Assembly: GCA_900757205.1 (NCBI GenBank)
Contig: CAAENA010000048.1
Coordinates: forward strand, 1 to 64,000
Direction of reading: 5' to 3'
DNA from: an uncultured Collinsella sp.
GTDB lineage: Bacteria; Actinomycetota; Coriobacteriia; Coriobacteriales; Coriobacteriaceae
Length of the DNA stretch: 64,000 bases
The notes under the pieces were generated by a model that searched no databases, had not been told where the DNA came from, and saw only the letters and a program-made list of their open reading frames with translations. Numbering within the stretch: position 1 is the first letter of the stretch; every line of letters starts with the position of its first letter. This document shows, in pieces, positions 50,806 through 60,109 of this stretch. The translations under genes and the position numbers were made by a program.

Positions 50806-52485
50806 CTAGTCGCGGGTCAGTTTCCTGTGGATACGATGCGGCTGGGCTGCGTCCTCGCCCAGGCGCTCGATGCGGTTGGCCTGATAGGCCTCGAAGTTGC
50901 CCTCGAACCAATACCAGTTGCCCGGGTTCTCGTCAGTGCCCTCCCACGCCAGAATGTGCGTGGCGACGCGGTCCAGGAACATACGGTCGTGGCTAATGAC
51001 CACCGAGCAGCCCGGGAACTCGAGCAGCGCCGCCTCGAGCGAGGACAGCGTCTCGACGTCGAGGTCGTTCGTGGGCTCGTCGAGGAGCAGCAGGTTGCCG
51101 CCCTGCTTGAGCGTAAGCGCCAAGTTCAGACGGTTGCGCTCGCCACCGGAGAGTACGCCAGCGCGCTTCTGCTGGTCCTGGCCCTTAAAGCCAAAGCTCG
51201 CCACATAAGCGCGGCTCGGAACCTCGGTCTCGCCGACCATCATGTGGTCCAGGCCATCCGAGACGACCTCCCACAGGTTCTTATCGGGGTCAATGCCGGA
51301 ACGGTTCTGGTCGACATAGGAGATCTTGACAGTCTCGCCAATCTCGAGCTCGCCCGAGGTCAGCGGCTCCAGGCCCACGATAGTCTTGAACAGTGTGGTC
51401 TTGCCCACGCCGTTGGGACCGATCACGCCCACGATGCCGTTGCGCGGCAGCGTAAACGAAAGATCGTCGATGAGCACACGGCCATCGAACTCCTTGTGCA
51501 GGTGATGAGCCTCGAGCACCTTGTTGCCCAGACGCGGGCCCACAGGGATGCGGATGTCGGTCCAGTCGAGCTTCTGGCTTGCGCGGGCCTCGGCCTCCAT
51601 CTCCTCGTAGCGAGCCAGACGGGCCTTGTTCTTGGCTTGGCGGGCCTTGGGCGAGCTGCGTACCCACTCGAGCTCGGCCTCCATGCGCTTGGCGAGCTTG
51701 GCGTCGCGGTTGCCCTGCGCCTCGATACGCGCGGCCTTGGTCTCCAGATACGTGGAGTAGTTACCCTTGTAGGGATAAAGGTGACCGCGGTCGACCTCGC
51801 AGATCCACTCGGCAACGTTATCCAGGAAGTAGCGATCATGCGTGACGGCAAGCACCGCGCCCTGGTAGTTGTGAAGGAAGTGCTCGAGCCACAGGATCGA
51901 CTCAGCGTCTAGGTGGTTTGTGGGCTCGTCAAGCAGCAGCAGGTCGGGAGCCTCGAGCAGCAGCTTGCACAGGGCCACGCGACGGCGCTCGCCGCCGGAA
52001 AGTACGTTGACCGGCATGTCGGAATCGGGCAGCTGCAGGGCGTCCATGGCCTGGCCGAGCTTGGAATCGATATCCCAGCCGTCGGCGGCATCGATCTCGT
52101 CCTGGAGCTTTCCCATCTCAGCCATGAGGGCATCCATGTCGCAATCCGGGTCGCACATCTCCTCGCCGATTTTGTTGAAGCGATCGACCTTGGCGATCAT
52201 GTCGCCAAATGCCATGCGCACGTTCTCGATGACGGTCTTGTCGTCGTCGAGCGGCGGCTCCTGCTGCAGGATACCCACGGTGTAGCCGGGGGTGAGCCTG
52301 GCATCGCCGTTGGAGACCTCCTCGATGCCGGCCATGATCTTGAGCAGGGTCGACTTGCCCATGCCGTTGGGACCCACGACGCCGATCTTGGCACCGGGGT
52401 AGAAGCTCAGGGTCACGTCGTCAAGAATCACCTTGTCGCCATGGGCCTTGCGAGCCTGATACATGCTGTAAATGAACTCAGCCAA
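50806..52485 (-). CDS. ettA: ABC-F translation factor EttA
   Basis: Ribosome-binding ABC-F ATPase of 559 residues that gates the first peptide bond in response to the ATP/ADP ratio. Two nucleotide domains: GPNGMGKST and LSGGERRRVALCK with LDEPTNHLD; then GPNGVGKTT, LSGGERNRLNLAL and LDEPTNDLD. The EttA arm insertion lies in domain 1, and a P-site tRNA-interaction linker with KARQAKNKARLARYEEM between them. The ATG has AAGGAG upstream. Confidence 0.94.
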   Translation of the reverse strand: MAEFIYSMYQARKAHGDKVILDDVTLSFYPGAKIGVVGPNGMGKSTLLKIMAGIEEVSNGDARLTPGYTVGILQQEPPLDDDKTVIENVRMAFGDMIAKVDRFNKIGEEMCDPDCDMDALMAEMGKLQDEIDAADGWDIDSKLGQAMDALQLPDSDMPVNVLSGGERRRVALCKLLLEAPDLLLLDEPTNHLDAESILWLEHFLHNYQGAVLAVTHDRYFLDNVAEWICEVDRGHLYPYKGNYSTYLETKAARIEAQGNRDAKLAKRMEAELEWVRSSPKARQAKNKARLARYEEMEAEARASQKLDWTDIRIPVGPRLGNKVLEAHHLHKEFDGRVLIDDLSFTLPRNGIVGVIGPNGVGKTTLFKTIVGLEPLTSGELEIGETVKISYVDQNRSGIDPDKNLWEVVSDGLDHMMVGETEVPSRAYVASFGFKGQDQQKRAGVLSGGERNRLNLALTLKQGGNLLLLDEPTNDLDVETLSSLEAALLEFPGCSVVISHDRMFLDRVATHILAWEGTDENPGNWYWFEGNFEAYQANRIERLGEDAAQPHRIHRKLTRD

Positions 52486-52565
52486 TGTCCGTTTCTCCTT
52501 ATCTAGCTGCGGAAATCTTCTCCCCCTGTCCGTTTTGGAAAAGCAGGGGCAATCCGCGCGTTCTA

Positions 52566-52600
52566 ATAAAAGGGGGCATGGTTGCCCACACCCCCTAATA
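52566..52600 (-). terminator. Terminator of the SdpI-like gene
   Basis: AGGGGG and CCCCCT arms around a 14-base loop containing GGGCAACC; on the minus strand the second arm runs into TTTTATTAG. Located 60 bases after the SdpI-like stop. Confidence 0.75.
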
Positions 52601-52660
52601 CTACCTGGGAAAAGTCCCCCGGAACATACTATGAACTGCGTACGCTAGTTTTCCGCAACC

Positions 52661-53365
52661 TTAACGAGCGGCTCGCTGCGATTTGCGCCACAACAGATAC
52701 GAGTAGACGTAGACGGCTCCAACCGAACCAAACGCCAGAACCGCAATCACCGCGGCGACGACTTCACTCGAAAGCACGCTGCCTGCCACGCCCATCACAA
52801 TCAAACCAACACCCAGCACCATAAAGCAGGCACCGCCAAAGCGCTGCGTACGGCGCCAGTTCTCGGGATCGGCAAGCGCCCAGGGTGTCTTGATACCGAG
52901 CGTATAGTTCTGCTTCACACGCGGCAAGTAGTTGCCTACGCCGATGAACAGCAAACCGACAACACCGGAAATCAGCACGTTAACCGAACCGACCGCCGGC
53001 ACCACGCCCCAGACCGTAAGCTCTCCCAGCCAGCTTATGGCGCACATGAACAAGGTGAAGGCGATTACGAAGCCCTGGTAGAACTTGCCCGAGGTTCGAT
53101 ATGCCTCACCTTTGGGGTCGATGCGCGGCACCACGCGGAACATTGCGAGAAGCGCCAGAGGCAGCACGCCGAGCGCGGAGGCCATCCAGCTAGGACCCCA
53201 ACCGTCGACGGCGCCGTTCGCGCCCCAGTGCGTGGGAATCTGCGCAGGCAAGCTCGGCATCACCATGAGGTGCGCTGCGACATTGGCGACGCACAGAGCG
53301 ACCAGCGCAATCCACACGCGCGACGATACCCCCGTGGGGTGAATGCCCTTGTTTTCGTTATTCAT
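52661..53365 (-). CDS. SdpI/DUF1648-family membrane protein
   Basis: About 234 residues with six hydrophobic helices. The N-terminal DUF1648 pattern LPAQIPTHWGANGAVDGW and the later YTLGIKTPWALADPENWRRT are typical of SdpI, which in Bacillus protects against the SdpC toxin and helps sequester its repressor SdpR. No toxin gene is visible here. The gene overlaps the ArsR regulator stop by eight bases, so the two are coupled. Start at 53365. Confidence 0.88.
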   Translation of the reverse strand: MNNENKGIHPTGVSSRVWIALVALCVANVAAHLMVMPSLPAQIPTHWGANGAVDGWGPSWMASALGVLPLALLAMFRVVPRIDPKGEAYRTSGKFYQGFVIAFTLFMCAISWLGELTVWGVVPAVGSVNVLISGVVGLLFIGVGNYLPRVKQNYTLGIKTPWALADPENWRRTQRFGGACFMVLGVGLIVMGVAGSVLSSEVVAAVIAVLAFGSVGAVYVYSYLLWRKSQRAAR

Positions 53366-53636
53366 CCTTATCACCTTCAGTGTTTGTAAAGCCCATAAAC
53401 CAGCCAATTAAATCCTGCATGACGGTGGTGTTTAAGCTGTATACGATGTTTTGGCCATGGCGCTCGTCGGTCACCAACCCGGCGTTTTTGAGCGTCGCCA
53501 AGTGATGGCTTAGCGACGGCTTACTGATATCGAAATGCTCGGCAAGCTCCCCCGCCGTGCAATTGCCCTCGCGCAGCAACTCCAAAATGCGCCGTCGCGT
53601 TGGATCGGCAAGCGCCTTAAAACCCTCTCCCGGCAT
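53358..53636 (-). CDS. ArsR-family (SdpR-like) repressor
   Basis: 92-residue winged-HTH regulator: FKALADPTRRRILELLREGN and SKPSLSHHLATLKNAGLVTD. No metal-binding Cys cluster, as in SdpR. GAGGAGG precedes the ATG at 53636. The promoter contains TTAGA/TCTAA repeats, most likely its own operator, so it should repress itself and the SdpI-like gene. Confidence 0.9.
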   Translation of the reverse strand: MPGEGFKALADPTRRRILELLREGNCTAGELAEHFDISKPSLSHHLATLKNAGLVTDERHGQNIVYSLNTTVMQDLIGWFMGFTNTEGDKDE

Positions 53637-53670
53637 AAGACCTCCTCTCATCATCTCTCATGACGCGCAC

Positions 53671-53708
53671 ACTATACTCGATATTTAGATGTTTGTCTAA
53701 CTGTCTAA
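53671..53708 (-). promoter_or_regulatory. Promoter and operator of the SdpR-like operon
   Basis: On the minus strand, -35 TTAGAC (53695-53700), an 18-base spacer and -10 TATAGT (53671-53676). The repeat TTAGA (53685-53689) / TCTAA (53696-53700), plus another TCTAA at 53704-53708, overlaps the -35 and spacer, where a repressor would block polymerase. Confidence 0.8.
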
Positions 53709-53718
53709 TCTTGTACTC

Positions 53719-53754
53719 AAAAAAATAGCCGCCTCCGCGTAATGCGAAGACGGC
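53719..53754 (-). terminator. Orphan terminator facing the SdpR promoter
   Basis: GCCGTCTTCGC and GCGGAGGCGGC (minus-strand reading) pair over 11 positions with two G-U pairs, loop ATTAC, followed by TATTTTTTT. No minus-strand gene lies directly upstream, so it may end a small RNA starting in 53755-53930. Confidence 0.8.
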
Positions 53755-53885
53755 CACTTCTCACGCTACAAACGTGTTTGGGAGTTGGCCAACCCGCTGC
53801 AACGGGTGCCATCTGCTTCATCTTATGCGAATCACTGCCTCATTTCAACAAGCCCCTAGGGCTCAAATGGAATCGCGATAATACC

Positions 53886-53936
53886 TATAATGACGATAGC
53901 TAAAACACGATTCGCTTCCCCATCGGAGGATGTCTA
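53886..53936 (+). promoter_or_regulatory. Candidate promoter and ribosome-binding site of tcdA
   Basis: TATAAT at 53886-53891 and GGAGG six bases before the ATG at 53936. A minus-strand promoter in the same stretch would serve the orphan terminator at 53719. Confidence 0.5.
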
Positions 53937-54733
53937 TGACCGAAACCACAGCCGCAACTCCCAACGAGACACGCGACACCAAGCTCGAGATCATTATGGG
54001 GCGCGAGGCGCTCGATAAACTCGCCAGCTCCACAGTGCTGGTGCTCGGCTGCGGAGGCGTGGGCTCCAACTGCTGCGAGGCGCTCGCACGCGGCGGCATC
54101 GGCCATTTCGTGATTCTGGACAAGGACATCATCGCGCCCAGCAATATCAATCGCCAGGCTATCGCCTTTCACAGCACCATCGGCAAGCGCAAGGTCGATG
54201 TTATGGAAGCCATGATCCACGACATCAATCCAGCCGCCACCGTCATCAAGCGCACCGAATACCTGTTGAGCGACAATATCGACGAATTTTTCGCACGCGT
54301 TTTGGAGCAAACGAACGGCAAGCTCGACTACGTCGTCGACGCCATCGACACCATCTCGGCCAAGCTCACCATTGCCAAATATGCTCAAGACCACGACATT
54401 CGTTTGGTTAGCTCTATGGGCGGGGCCAACAAGCTCCATCCCGAGTGCCTCCGCTTTGCCGACATTTTTGACACCGTGCGCGACCCTATGAGCCGCATCA
54501 TGCGCAAAGAATGTAAGAAGCGCGGAATCAAGAGCCTACATGTACTGTTTAGCTGCGAGGAATCGGTTAAGACACAGCCCCGCGACCCTTCCAACATCCA
54601 CGAGCGTACCGAACTGGGAACCGCGAGCTTTATGCCGCCCATCATGGGCCAGATGATTGCCGGCGAGGTTGTCCGCCAGATCAGCGGACGCGGCACCGAG
54701 CGCGTGCGCGCCGACGGCCAGCGCTTGGACTAG
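53936..54733 (+). CDS. tcdA: tRNA threonylcarbamoyladenosine dehydratase
   Basis: ThiF/E1-like enzyme of 265 residues that cyclises t6A at position 37 of tRNAs to ct6A, using ATP. The adenylation motif is LVLGCGGVGSNCCEALARGG, followed by ILDKDIIAPSNINRQ and VDAIDTISAK; the C-terminal half has SSMGGANKLHPE. The ATG at 53936, not the one six bases upstream, has proper spacing from GGAGG. TatD-like DNase gene follows after 13 bases. Confidence 0.92.
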   Translation: MTETTAATPNETRDTKLEIIMGREALDKLASSTVLVLGCGGVGSNCCEALARGGIGHFVILDKDIIAPSNINRQAIAFHSTIGKRKVDVMEAMIHDINPAATVIKRTEYLLSDNIDEFFARVLEQTNGKLDYVVDAIDTISAKLTIAKYAQDHDIRLVSSMGGANKLHPECLRFADIFDTVRDPMSRIMRKECKKRGIKSLHVLFSCEESVKTQPRDPSNIHERTELGTASFMPPIMGQMIAGEVVRQISGRGTERVRADGQRLD

Positions 54734-54746
54734 CAGGGATGCCGCG

Positions 54747-55529
54747 ATGGAGCCGCAGCTGTTTGATGCACACTGTCATCTTGATTTGATGGCCTGCCCG
54801 GATACCGTTGCCGATGAGACGACGGCACTGGGCCTGGGTCTATTTGACTGCGGCGTCGACCCACGCGACTTCGCGGCAGCAAAAACACGCGCCAGTCACC
54901 ACCCGAACATCATCGCGGGCGTCGGCCTCCATCCCTGGTGGCTCGCCGACGGCCGATGCAGCGCTACCGAAATCGATCTGCTTTGCGAAGTTGCTGCACA
55001 AGAGCGTTTTATCGGCGAGATCGGGCTCGATTTTTCCGCACGCTTTGCTGGAAGCGAGCCGTTACAAATACAGGCACTTGACCGGCTCTGCGATGCACTT
55101 GTGCAGCATCCTCTTGCCGGGCGTGTGATATCAATTCACGCCGTTCGTTCGGCAGGAACCGTACTGGACGTCCTCGAGTCGCACGGATTGCTCACCCCAA
55201 GGCCCGACTCCCCCGTTATCATCTTCCACTGGTTTAGCGGCACCTCGGACGAACTCGTCCGCGCGCGTAATGCGGGCTGTTATTTTTCCATCAACGAACG
55301 CATGCTCGCCACCAAGCGCGGCCGCGAATATGCCCGACAGATTCCACTCGACCGTCAACTGCTCGAGACCGATGCGCCGGCCGAGCCAAACACAGAAACA
55401 AGCGCGCAGTCGCTCATCAAATCGCTCGCAAGGACCTCGATGCGCATTGCCTCACTCAAAAACTGTGACGCAAAGCGCATCGAGTCGGCAGTTTTAGCAA
55501 ATGCGCACTCTGTTTTTGACCTTCGCTAA
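54747..55529 (+). CDS. tatD: TatD-family metal-dependent hydrolase
   Basis: TIM-barrel hydrolase of 260 residues, probably a DNase/3'-exonuclease. Metal residues: FDAHCHLDL, then FIGEIGLDFS, ISIHAVRSAG and ETDAPAEPN near the C-terminus. Downstream of tcdA with 13 bases between stop and start and an AGGGA ribosome-binding site. The family also includes D-tyrosyl-tRNA deacylase-like members, so activity is inferred. Confidence 0.88.
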   Translation: MEPQLFDAHCHLDLMACPDTVADETTALGLGLFDCGVDPRDFAAAKTRASHHPNIIAGVGLHPWWLADGRCSATEIDLLCEVAAQERFIGEIGLDFSARFAGSEPLQIQALDRLCDALVQHPLAGRVISIHAVRSAGTVLDVLESHGLLTPRPDSPVIIFHWFSGTSDELVRARNAGCYFSINERMLATKRGREYARQIPLDRQLLETDAPAEPNTETSAQSLIKSLARTSMRIASLKNCDAKRIESAVLANAHSVFDLR

Positions 55530-55609
55530 CCCCCTGTGGGCAAAAATGCCAAGGGACATGCGAATCGCACAACGCAGTCCCTATTGGTAGGCAATACAAT
55601 TCGGCAGCA

Positions 55610-57127
55610 TTACACCAATTCGTGCATAAGATCACGGTTGCGTGCATACAATTCGTCAAAGATATGGCGGCGCGACGCATATAACTCGTGGGCAGCCATA
55701 TCGGGCACGATTGTTTGTGCAACGCCAAGGACTTGGGCGAGTTCATCCCATGATGCATAGGCGCCACCTGCGAGAGCTGCCATGATGGCATCACCGAAGC
55801 ATGCGCCCACCGTAACCTTGGCAACCGAGACCTCGCGCCCGCATACGTCGGCGATAGCTTGCATCCAAACTGGATTCTTGGTTCCACCTCCGACAAGCAT
55901 AATGCGCCCAATTGGCAGTCCATGCTCTCGCTCGATAATGTCGACATGGGATGCAACGGTATACGCGATGCCTTCCAAGGCGGCGCGAACCATATGGGCT
56001 CGCGTATGCCTTCCGGTCAAGCCAAAGAAGACGCCACGCGCCTCGGAATCGTTGAGCGGAGTACGCTCCCCCGCAAAGTACGGCAGACACAGGAGCCCAT
56101 CGGCACCCGGCGCCACGTCGGCGGCATCATGCGCCATAACCGAATATGCATCGGGGCCACCGTGGCCCTCGGCCTCTACGGCGTCGCGATACAGCTCTTG
56201 GCGCAGCCACGATGTGAGCGCACCCGCCGTATTGGTCCCCGCGCAGATCCCGTAAGTTCCGGGAATGATAAACGTCCCTGGCCACAGACGGGCATCATCG
56301 ATCATATGATCAGCTAGGTAGATGAAATACGCCGTACTCCCCAACTGAACCATCATATCGCCGGGACGGAATACACCCGTCGAAATGGCCTCGGCACCAG
56401 AGTCGCCCGTTCCCACTAAGACAGGTGTCCCTGCCGCGAGCCCCGTCGCCTCAGCCGCACGCTGCGTAATCACCCCGGCAATATCGGTAGCCGACATTAC
56501 CTCCGCCATCTGGTCAGGCCGGCAGAAACGAGCACATTCCCGAGCATCAACCTTCCAAGTGTAGCGATCGTATAGGGGAAGAAAATCCTCCGCCAAATAA
56601 CGGTCCACCGTAAAACGCCCCGTCAACTTCGCGCACAGAAACGATGACGCCGTCAGGAACTTCGCAGCACGTTCGTGCACCTCGGGCATATTCTCCTTAA
56701 ACCACAAGATCTTTGGAGCAATATCTGACGAACAGGGATCGTGCCCGAAAAGCTCGCGTGCGCGATCTGACCCATATTCGGAAAGAAGCTCGTCAATCTG
56801 CGGCTTCGAACGTGCATCGACTCCGTACAAAATCGCGGGCGCCAGCGCGTTGCACTCGGTATCGACCGGCACGCAGTCGCAACCCAATGCGGAAAGGCCG
56901 ACGCATCCGATCTGCACCGCGTTAACCCCCGATCGCACCACCAGCTCGCGCGACAAGCGGCAAAAATCGCCCCACCAAACTGCCTCCGCATCATGCTGGT
57001 ACCATCCATCACGTGGGTTGTCCGTCTCGTGTCCACAAGAGGCCTGGCAAACGATGTTGCATCGATCATCGATTAAAACGCCTTTAGAGGCGCTTGTCCC
57101 AATATCAATACCCAGATAAAACGCCAT
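55610..57127 (-). CDS. FGGY-family carbohydrate kinase
   Basis: Sugar kinase of 505 residues with the two-domain FGGY fold. N-terminal GIDIGTSASKGVLID, LPGTGDSGAEA-like VGTGDSGAEAI, QLGSTAYFIY and C-terminal RIMLVGGGTKNPVWMQ are characteristic. Xylulose, ribulose or erythritol kinases look alike, so the sugar is unknown. It is the last gene of the minus-strand cluster that starts beyond the window end; the BtpA/SgcQ gene ends six bases upstream. Confidence 0.9.
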   Translation of the reverse strand: MAFYLGIDIGTSASKGVLIDDRCNIVCQASCGHETDNPRDGWYQHDAEAVWWGDFCRLSRELVVRSGVNAVQIGCVGLSALGCDCVPVDTECNALAPAILYGVDARSKPQIDELLSEYGSDRARELFGHDPCSSDIAPKILWFKENMPEVHERAAKFLTASSFLCAKLTGRFTVDRYLAEDFLPLYDRYTWKVDARECARFCRPDQMAEVMSATDIAGVITQRAAEATGLAAGTPVLVGTGDSGAEAISTGVFRPGDMMVQLGSTAYFIYLADHMIDDARLWPGTFIIPGTYGICAGTNTAGALTSWLRQELYRDAVEAEGHGGPDAYSVMAHDAADVAPGADGLLCLPYFAGERTPLNDSEARGVFFGLTGRHTRAHMVRAALEGIAYTVASHVDIIEREHGLPIGRIMLVGGGTKNPVWMQAIADVCGREVSVAKVTVGACFGDAIMAALAGGAYASWDELAQVLGVAQTIVPDMAAHELYASRRHIFDELYARNRDLMHELV

Positions 57128-57133
57128 AGGTGC

Positions 57134-57943
57134 CTACTCCCCCCGCGCCGTACGAGCGGCAGCCATAAAACGAACTACCCGCTCAACATCAACCGGGGCA
57201 TCCAGCTTTCCGTCGCGCTTTAAGCACGTGCCGACAAACGCGCCATCGTAGTGAGCAAATACGTCAGCCACGGTATTTTCGCGACAACCGGTGCCACATA
57301 CCACAGGCACTTCGCCAACACGCTCGCGGACCTCATCGGCAAGCTCGCCCGAAGCGCCACGACCGGCAGCCGAACCGCCGATGACCATCGCATCCGGTAG
57401 GCAATTAAAGAGAAGTGAATCGGCAATGTCCGCAGTCGTGCGGTCGTTGAGATAAACCTCCCCCTCGCTCGTGATGAAGTGAAAAAGCTTGAGGTCGTCC
57501 AAGCGCAGCGCCGCCTTGCGACGCATGGTGTGCGCGAAATCTCGGTTAATCAGCCCGAGATCACCGGCCCAGGCACCGCAAAAATTGCAGCGCGTGAACT
57601 GCGCATCGACGGCAGCGCACAGCTCGATTGTGGCATCACCATCGTAAATAGCCTCAGCTCCCCAAGGGGTCGACAAATCATGGGACAGAGCCCCGATTAC
57701 ATAGCCCATCGATGCAAGGGTTGAGGGAGAAACGTGCTGCTCATAGGGCATCGAGAGCTCATTGGTAATCAAAATGCCATCGACACCGCCCTGCTGCAAC
57801 GCCTCGAGATCGCGCTTGGCGGCTTCCACGACCTGCGACACGCTTCCGCCCGGGTAATACAGTGGATCGCCCGGCAGAGGACGCAGGTGCAGCATTCCGA
57901 TAACCGGCTTTTCGGTCTTGAACATCGAAGTTAGAAACGACAT
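57134..57943 (-). CDS. BtpA/SgcQ-family protein
   Basis: 269-residue TIM-barrel protein: PVIGMLHLRPLPGDPLYYPG and LQQGGVDGILITNELSMPY. In other bacteria members sit with sugar kinases or PTS genes; the exact reaction is not established. The ATG at 57943 has GGAG upstream. Its place between FGGY kinase and YjbQ genes links it to the sugar-amine cluster. Confidence 0.85.
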   Translation of the reverse strand: MSFLTSMFKTEKPVIGMLHLRPLPGDPLYYPGGSVSQVVEAAKRDLEALQQGGVDGILITNELSMPYEQHVSPSTLASMGYVIGALSHDLSTPWGAEAIYDGDATIELCAAVDAQFTRCNFCGAWAGDLGLINRDFAHTMRRKAALRLDDLKLFHFITSEGEVYLNDRTTADIADSLLFNCLPDAMVIGGSAAGRGASGELADEVRERVGEVPVVCGTGCRENTVADVFAHYDGAFVGTCLKRDGKLDAPVDVERVVRFMAAARTARGE

Positions 57944-57976
57944 AACGTGCTCCTTCATAGGGCTATTGCAGGGGCG

Positions 57977-58405
57977 TTACTCCCCCAACACCTCGACGTA
58001 CACTTTTCGCTTCTGCGGACCGTCAAACTCCGCAAGATAGATGTTCTGGGCACCTCCGCACACGATGTGGCCATCTTGGACGGGAAAGAAACAACTGTTT
58101 CCACAAATCATGCTCTTGATATGCCCGCAGGAGTTGTTGCCGGTAGCTCCATAGCTCGGCAGGAAGTGTGCATGCGCATAGGGGGCATCGAGCGGGGCGA
58201 TGCGATCAAGCGTCTCCATAAGATCCGTCTCCACGCAGGGCAGCCCCTCGTTTACCACGATTCCACAGGTCGTATGCGACAAAATAATCGCCGCCAAGCC
58301 ATTGGTCACCGAGCTGCGCTCGATGGCAGCGTGCACGTCCTCGGTAATATCGATGAACTGGTCCGGAGCAGTCGATAGATAGCTCAATGTCTCGAGCGTC
58401 ACCAT
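57977..58405 (-). CDS. YjbQ/UPF0047-family protein
   Basis: 142 residues with the family core NGLAAIILSHTTCGIVVNE, HAHFLPSYGATGNNSCGHIK and GGAQNIYLAEFDGPQKRK. Often annotated as secondary thiamine-phosphate synthase from E. coli YjbQ; here it sits in a catabolic cluster so another role is likely. The His/Cys-rich pocket could bind a metal or phosphate. It begins two bases after the amidohydrolase stop. Confidence 0.85.
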   Translation of the reverse strand: MVTLETLSYLSTAPDQFIDITEDVHAAIERSSVTNGLAAIILSHTTCGIVVNEGLPCVETDLMETLDRIAPLDAPYAHAHFLPSYGATGNNSCGHIKSMICGNSCFFPVQDGHIVCGGAQNIYLAEFDGPQKRKVYVEVLGE

Positions 58406-58407
58406 GT

Positions 58408-59268
58408 TCACTCATCCCCTTCAAGAAAACGCAGGGCATTACCCCAGTAGAGCCTTTCTCGCGCATCATCGCGCATGGGCACGGTATCGAGCGCCCGCTT
58501 GAGTTTGAATGCACGGAAGCGCGGCGTATTGCTGGCGAACATCACTTGGTGCGATAGCGCGCGCTCATACCACAGCGGCCCCATATCGACCGTGAAAAGA
58601 CGCTGCATCATCTCCTCGGGCGAATCGATGTAAGTGATAGAGGTGTCCGCGTAGCAGTTGGGATACTTGAGCAGCATCGCCACGGTCTCGCGCACCCAGG
58701 GCCAGCCAAAATGGGTCAAACTAAAACGCACATTTGGATGCGTTGCGATTGTGTGCTCAAATGCAAGCGGGTTACTGCGCGAGAGCTCTGCGCCCGGCTC
58801 CCAAGACATACCGGCATGGAAAACCACCGGCTTGTTATAACGCTCGCACAGCTCGTAAAGCGGCTCGGCCACAGCATCATCGGGGGCAAAACCCTGCTTT
58901 GCCGGATGCAGGCAAAGCCCCTTTGCCCCCAACTCGGTAAAGGCGCGCTCCAATTCGCCTGCGGCACCGCTCACCTGCGGATCTACGCTCGCAAATCCCC
59001 ACAGATGATCGGGATGCGCGGCAACCAGCATGGCAATCTGGTCATTGGTGCCAAAATGCCCCCCGCATGCCGTGGTTACATCGAGCGGCATGAGCACGCT
59101 CTTCTGCACATCGCAGACGTCCATCTCGACTTGAAGCTCATCCCAATCCATGGGGCCCATATGCCCCATACCAAATTCTCGTGACCAAAAACCGAATCCA
59201 TCAGGCCCATCACCCGGCGTACAGATCTCGCCGTAGAGCATGGGCTGAACCAACATGTCGATAACCAT
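58408..59268 (-). CDS. Amidohydrolase 2-family protein
   Basis: 286-residue metal-dependent hydrolase (TIM barrel). Blocks: SVDPQVSGAAGELERAFTEL, GAKGLCLHPAKQGFAPDD, YELCERYNKPVVFHAGMSWE, FSLTHFGWPWVRETV and the late FASNTPRFRAF. AAGGAG six bases upstream of the ATG at 59268. Neighbouring kinases and deglycase suggest it cleaves or rearranges an intermediate of the same sugar-amine pathway. Confidence 0.85.
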   Translation of the reverse strand: MVIDMLVQPMLYGEICTPGDGPDGFGFWSREFGMGHMGPMDWDELQVEMDVCDVQKSVLMPLDVTTACGGHFGTNDQIAMLVAAHPDHLWGFASVDPQVSGAAGELERAFTELGAKGLCLHPAKQGFAPDDAVAEPLYELCERYNKPVVFHAGMSWEPGAELSRSNPLAFEHTIATHPNVRFSLTHFGWPWVRETVAMLLKYPNCYADTSITYIDSPEEMMQRLFTVDMGPLWYERALSHQVMFASNTPRFRAFKLKRALDTVPMRDDARERLYWGNALRFLEGDE

Positions 59269-59295
59269 TTCGTACTCCTTTCCAGGCATTTGACC

Positions 59296-60096
59296 CTAGT
59301 ACGGCTCAAACGAACCAATCACTCGGGACGACAGCTCAGCGCCCGCCTTCATACACGCCGGAATATCAAGGCCATCGATCACGCCCTTGGTAAACCCGGC
59401 AATATACGAGTCGCCGGCACCCACGGTATTAACGACCTTCTCCGCCGGTACGATCCCGCACTCATAGAAGCGCTCACCGTCATAGGCAATGCTTCCCTTC
59501 TCGCCAAGCGTGGCAACCGCAACGCGCGGTCCCAATCCCTGCACGTGGCGTACCCAGTCTCGTAGCTCCGGAGTGTCCTCTTCAAACGACATGAACGCAT
59601 AGTCTACGTAAGGAAAATGAGCCTCACATGCATATTCGGGATCCTGGCTGAACACCGAGAAGTCCATAACCACCGTCTTGCCCGCATCATGCCATTCGGG
59701 CAGGAGGTCCAAACAATTGCCAAACAGGTCGGTATGAATGATGTCATGCTCCAGGATAAACGCCCGGTCGTCTTCATTCGGTCGATATGTCTCCATTACG
59801 CCATCGATTGCCTCGAGATGCACGCGATCGACGCCGTCTTTCAATGCCATGAGCATCACCGAGGTGTCGCCATTCTCCACCCGCAGATGTGAGATATCGA
59901 ACCCCTCGGCGGCCAGCGCCTCTCTCATCTTGTCTCCGTACTCGTCCTTGCCGACAACCGACACGGCGGATACCGAAACGCCCATTCGTGCAAGATGGAT
60001 ACCCCAGTCAATGCCATTACCAGTCGGATAGAACACGCCGATGTTTTGATAGACGTCCGCACAGCAAAAACCAGCCGCACACGCTTTAATACCCAT
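59296..60096 (-). CDS. PfkB-family sugar kinase 1 (FrlD-like)
   Basis: Ribokinase-fold kinase of 266 residues. The ATP/catalytic motif is NTVGAGDSYIAGFTKG with catalytic Asp; N-terminal FYPTGNGIDWGIHLARMGVS replaces the usual GG block (G-N). It resembles FrlD, which phosphorylates fructoselysine at O6. A second paralogue follows upstream in the cluster. GGAG precedes the ATG at 60096. Confidence 0.87.
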   Translation of the reverse strand: MGIKACAAGFCCADVYQNIGVFYPTGNGIDWGIHLARMGVSVSAVSVVGKDEYGDKMREALAAEGFDISHLRVENGDTSVMLMALKDGVDRVHLEAIDGVMETYRPNEDDRAFILEHDIIHTDLFGNCLDLLPEWHDAGKTVVMDFSVFSQDPEYACEAHFPYVDYAFMSFEEDTPELRDWVRHVQGLGPRVAVATLGEKGSIAYDGERFYECGIVPAEKVVNTVGAGDSYIAGFTKGVIDGLDIPACMKAGAELSSRVIGSFEPY

Positions 60097-60109
60097 GGTC
60101 TTCTCCAAT

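Noticed and set aside
57977..58405. Thiamine-phosphate synthase role for the YjbQ protein
   Set aside because: The annotation comes from weak complementing activity in E. coli; no thiamine genes are near, and the gene is embedded in a sugar-amine cluster.
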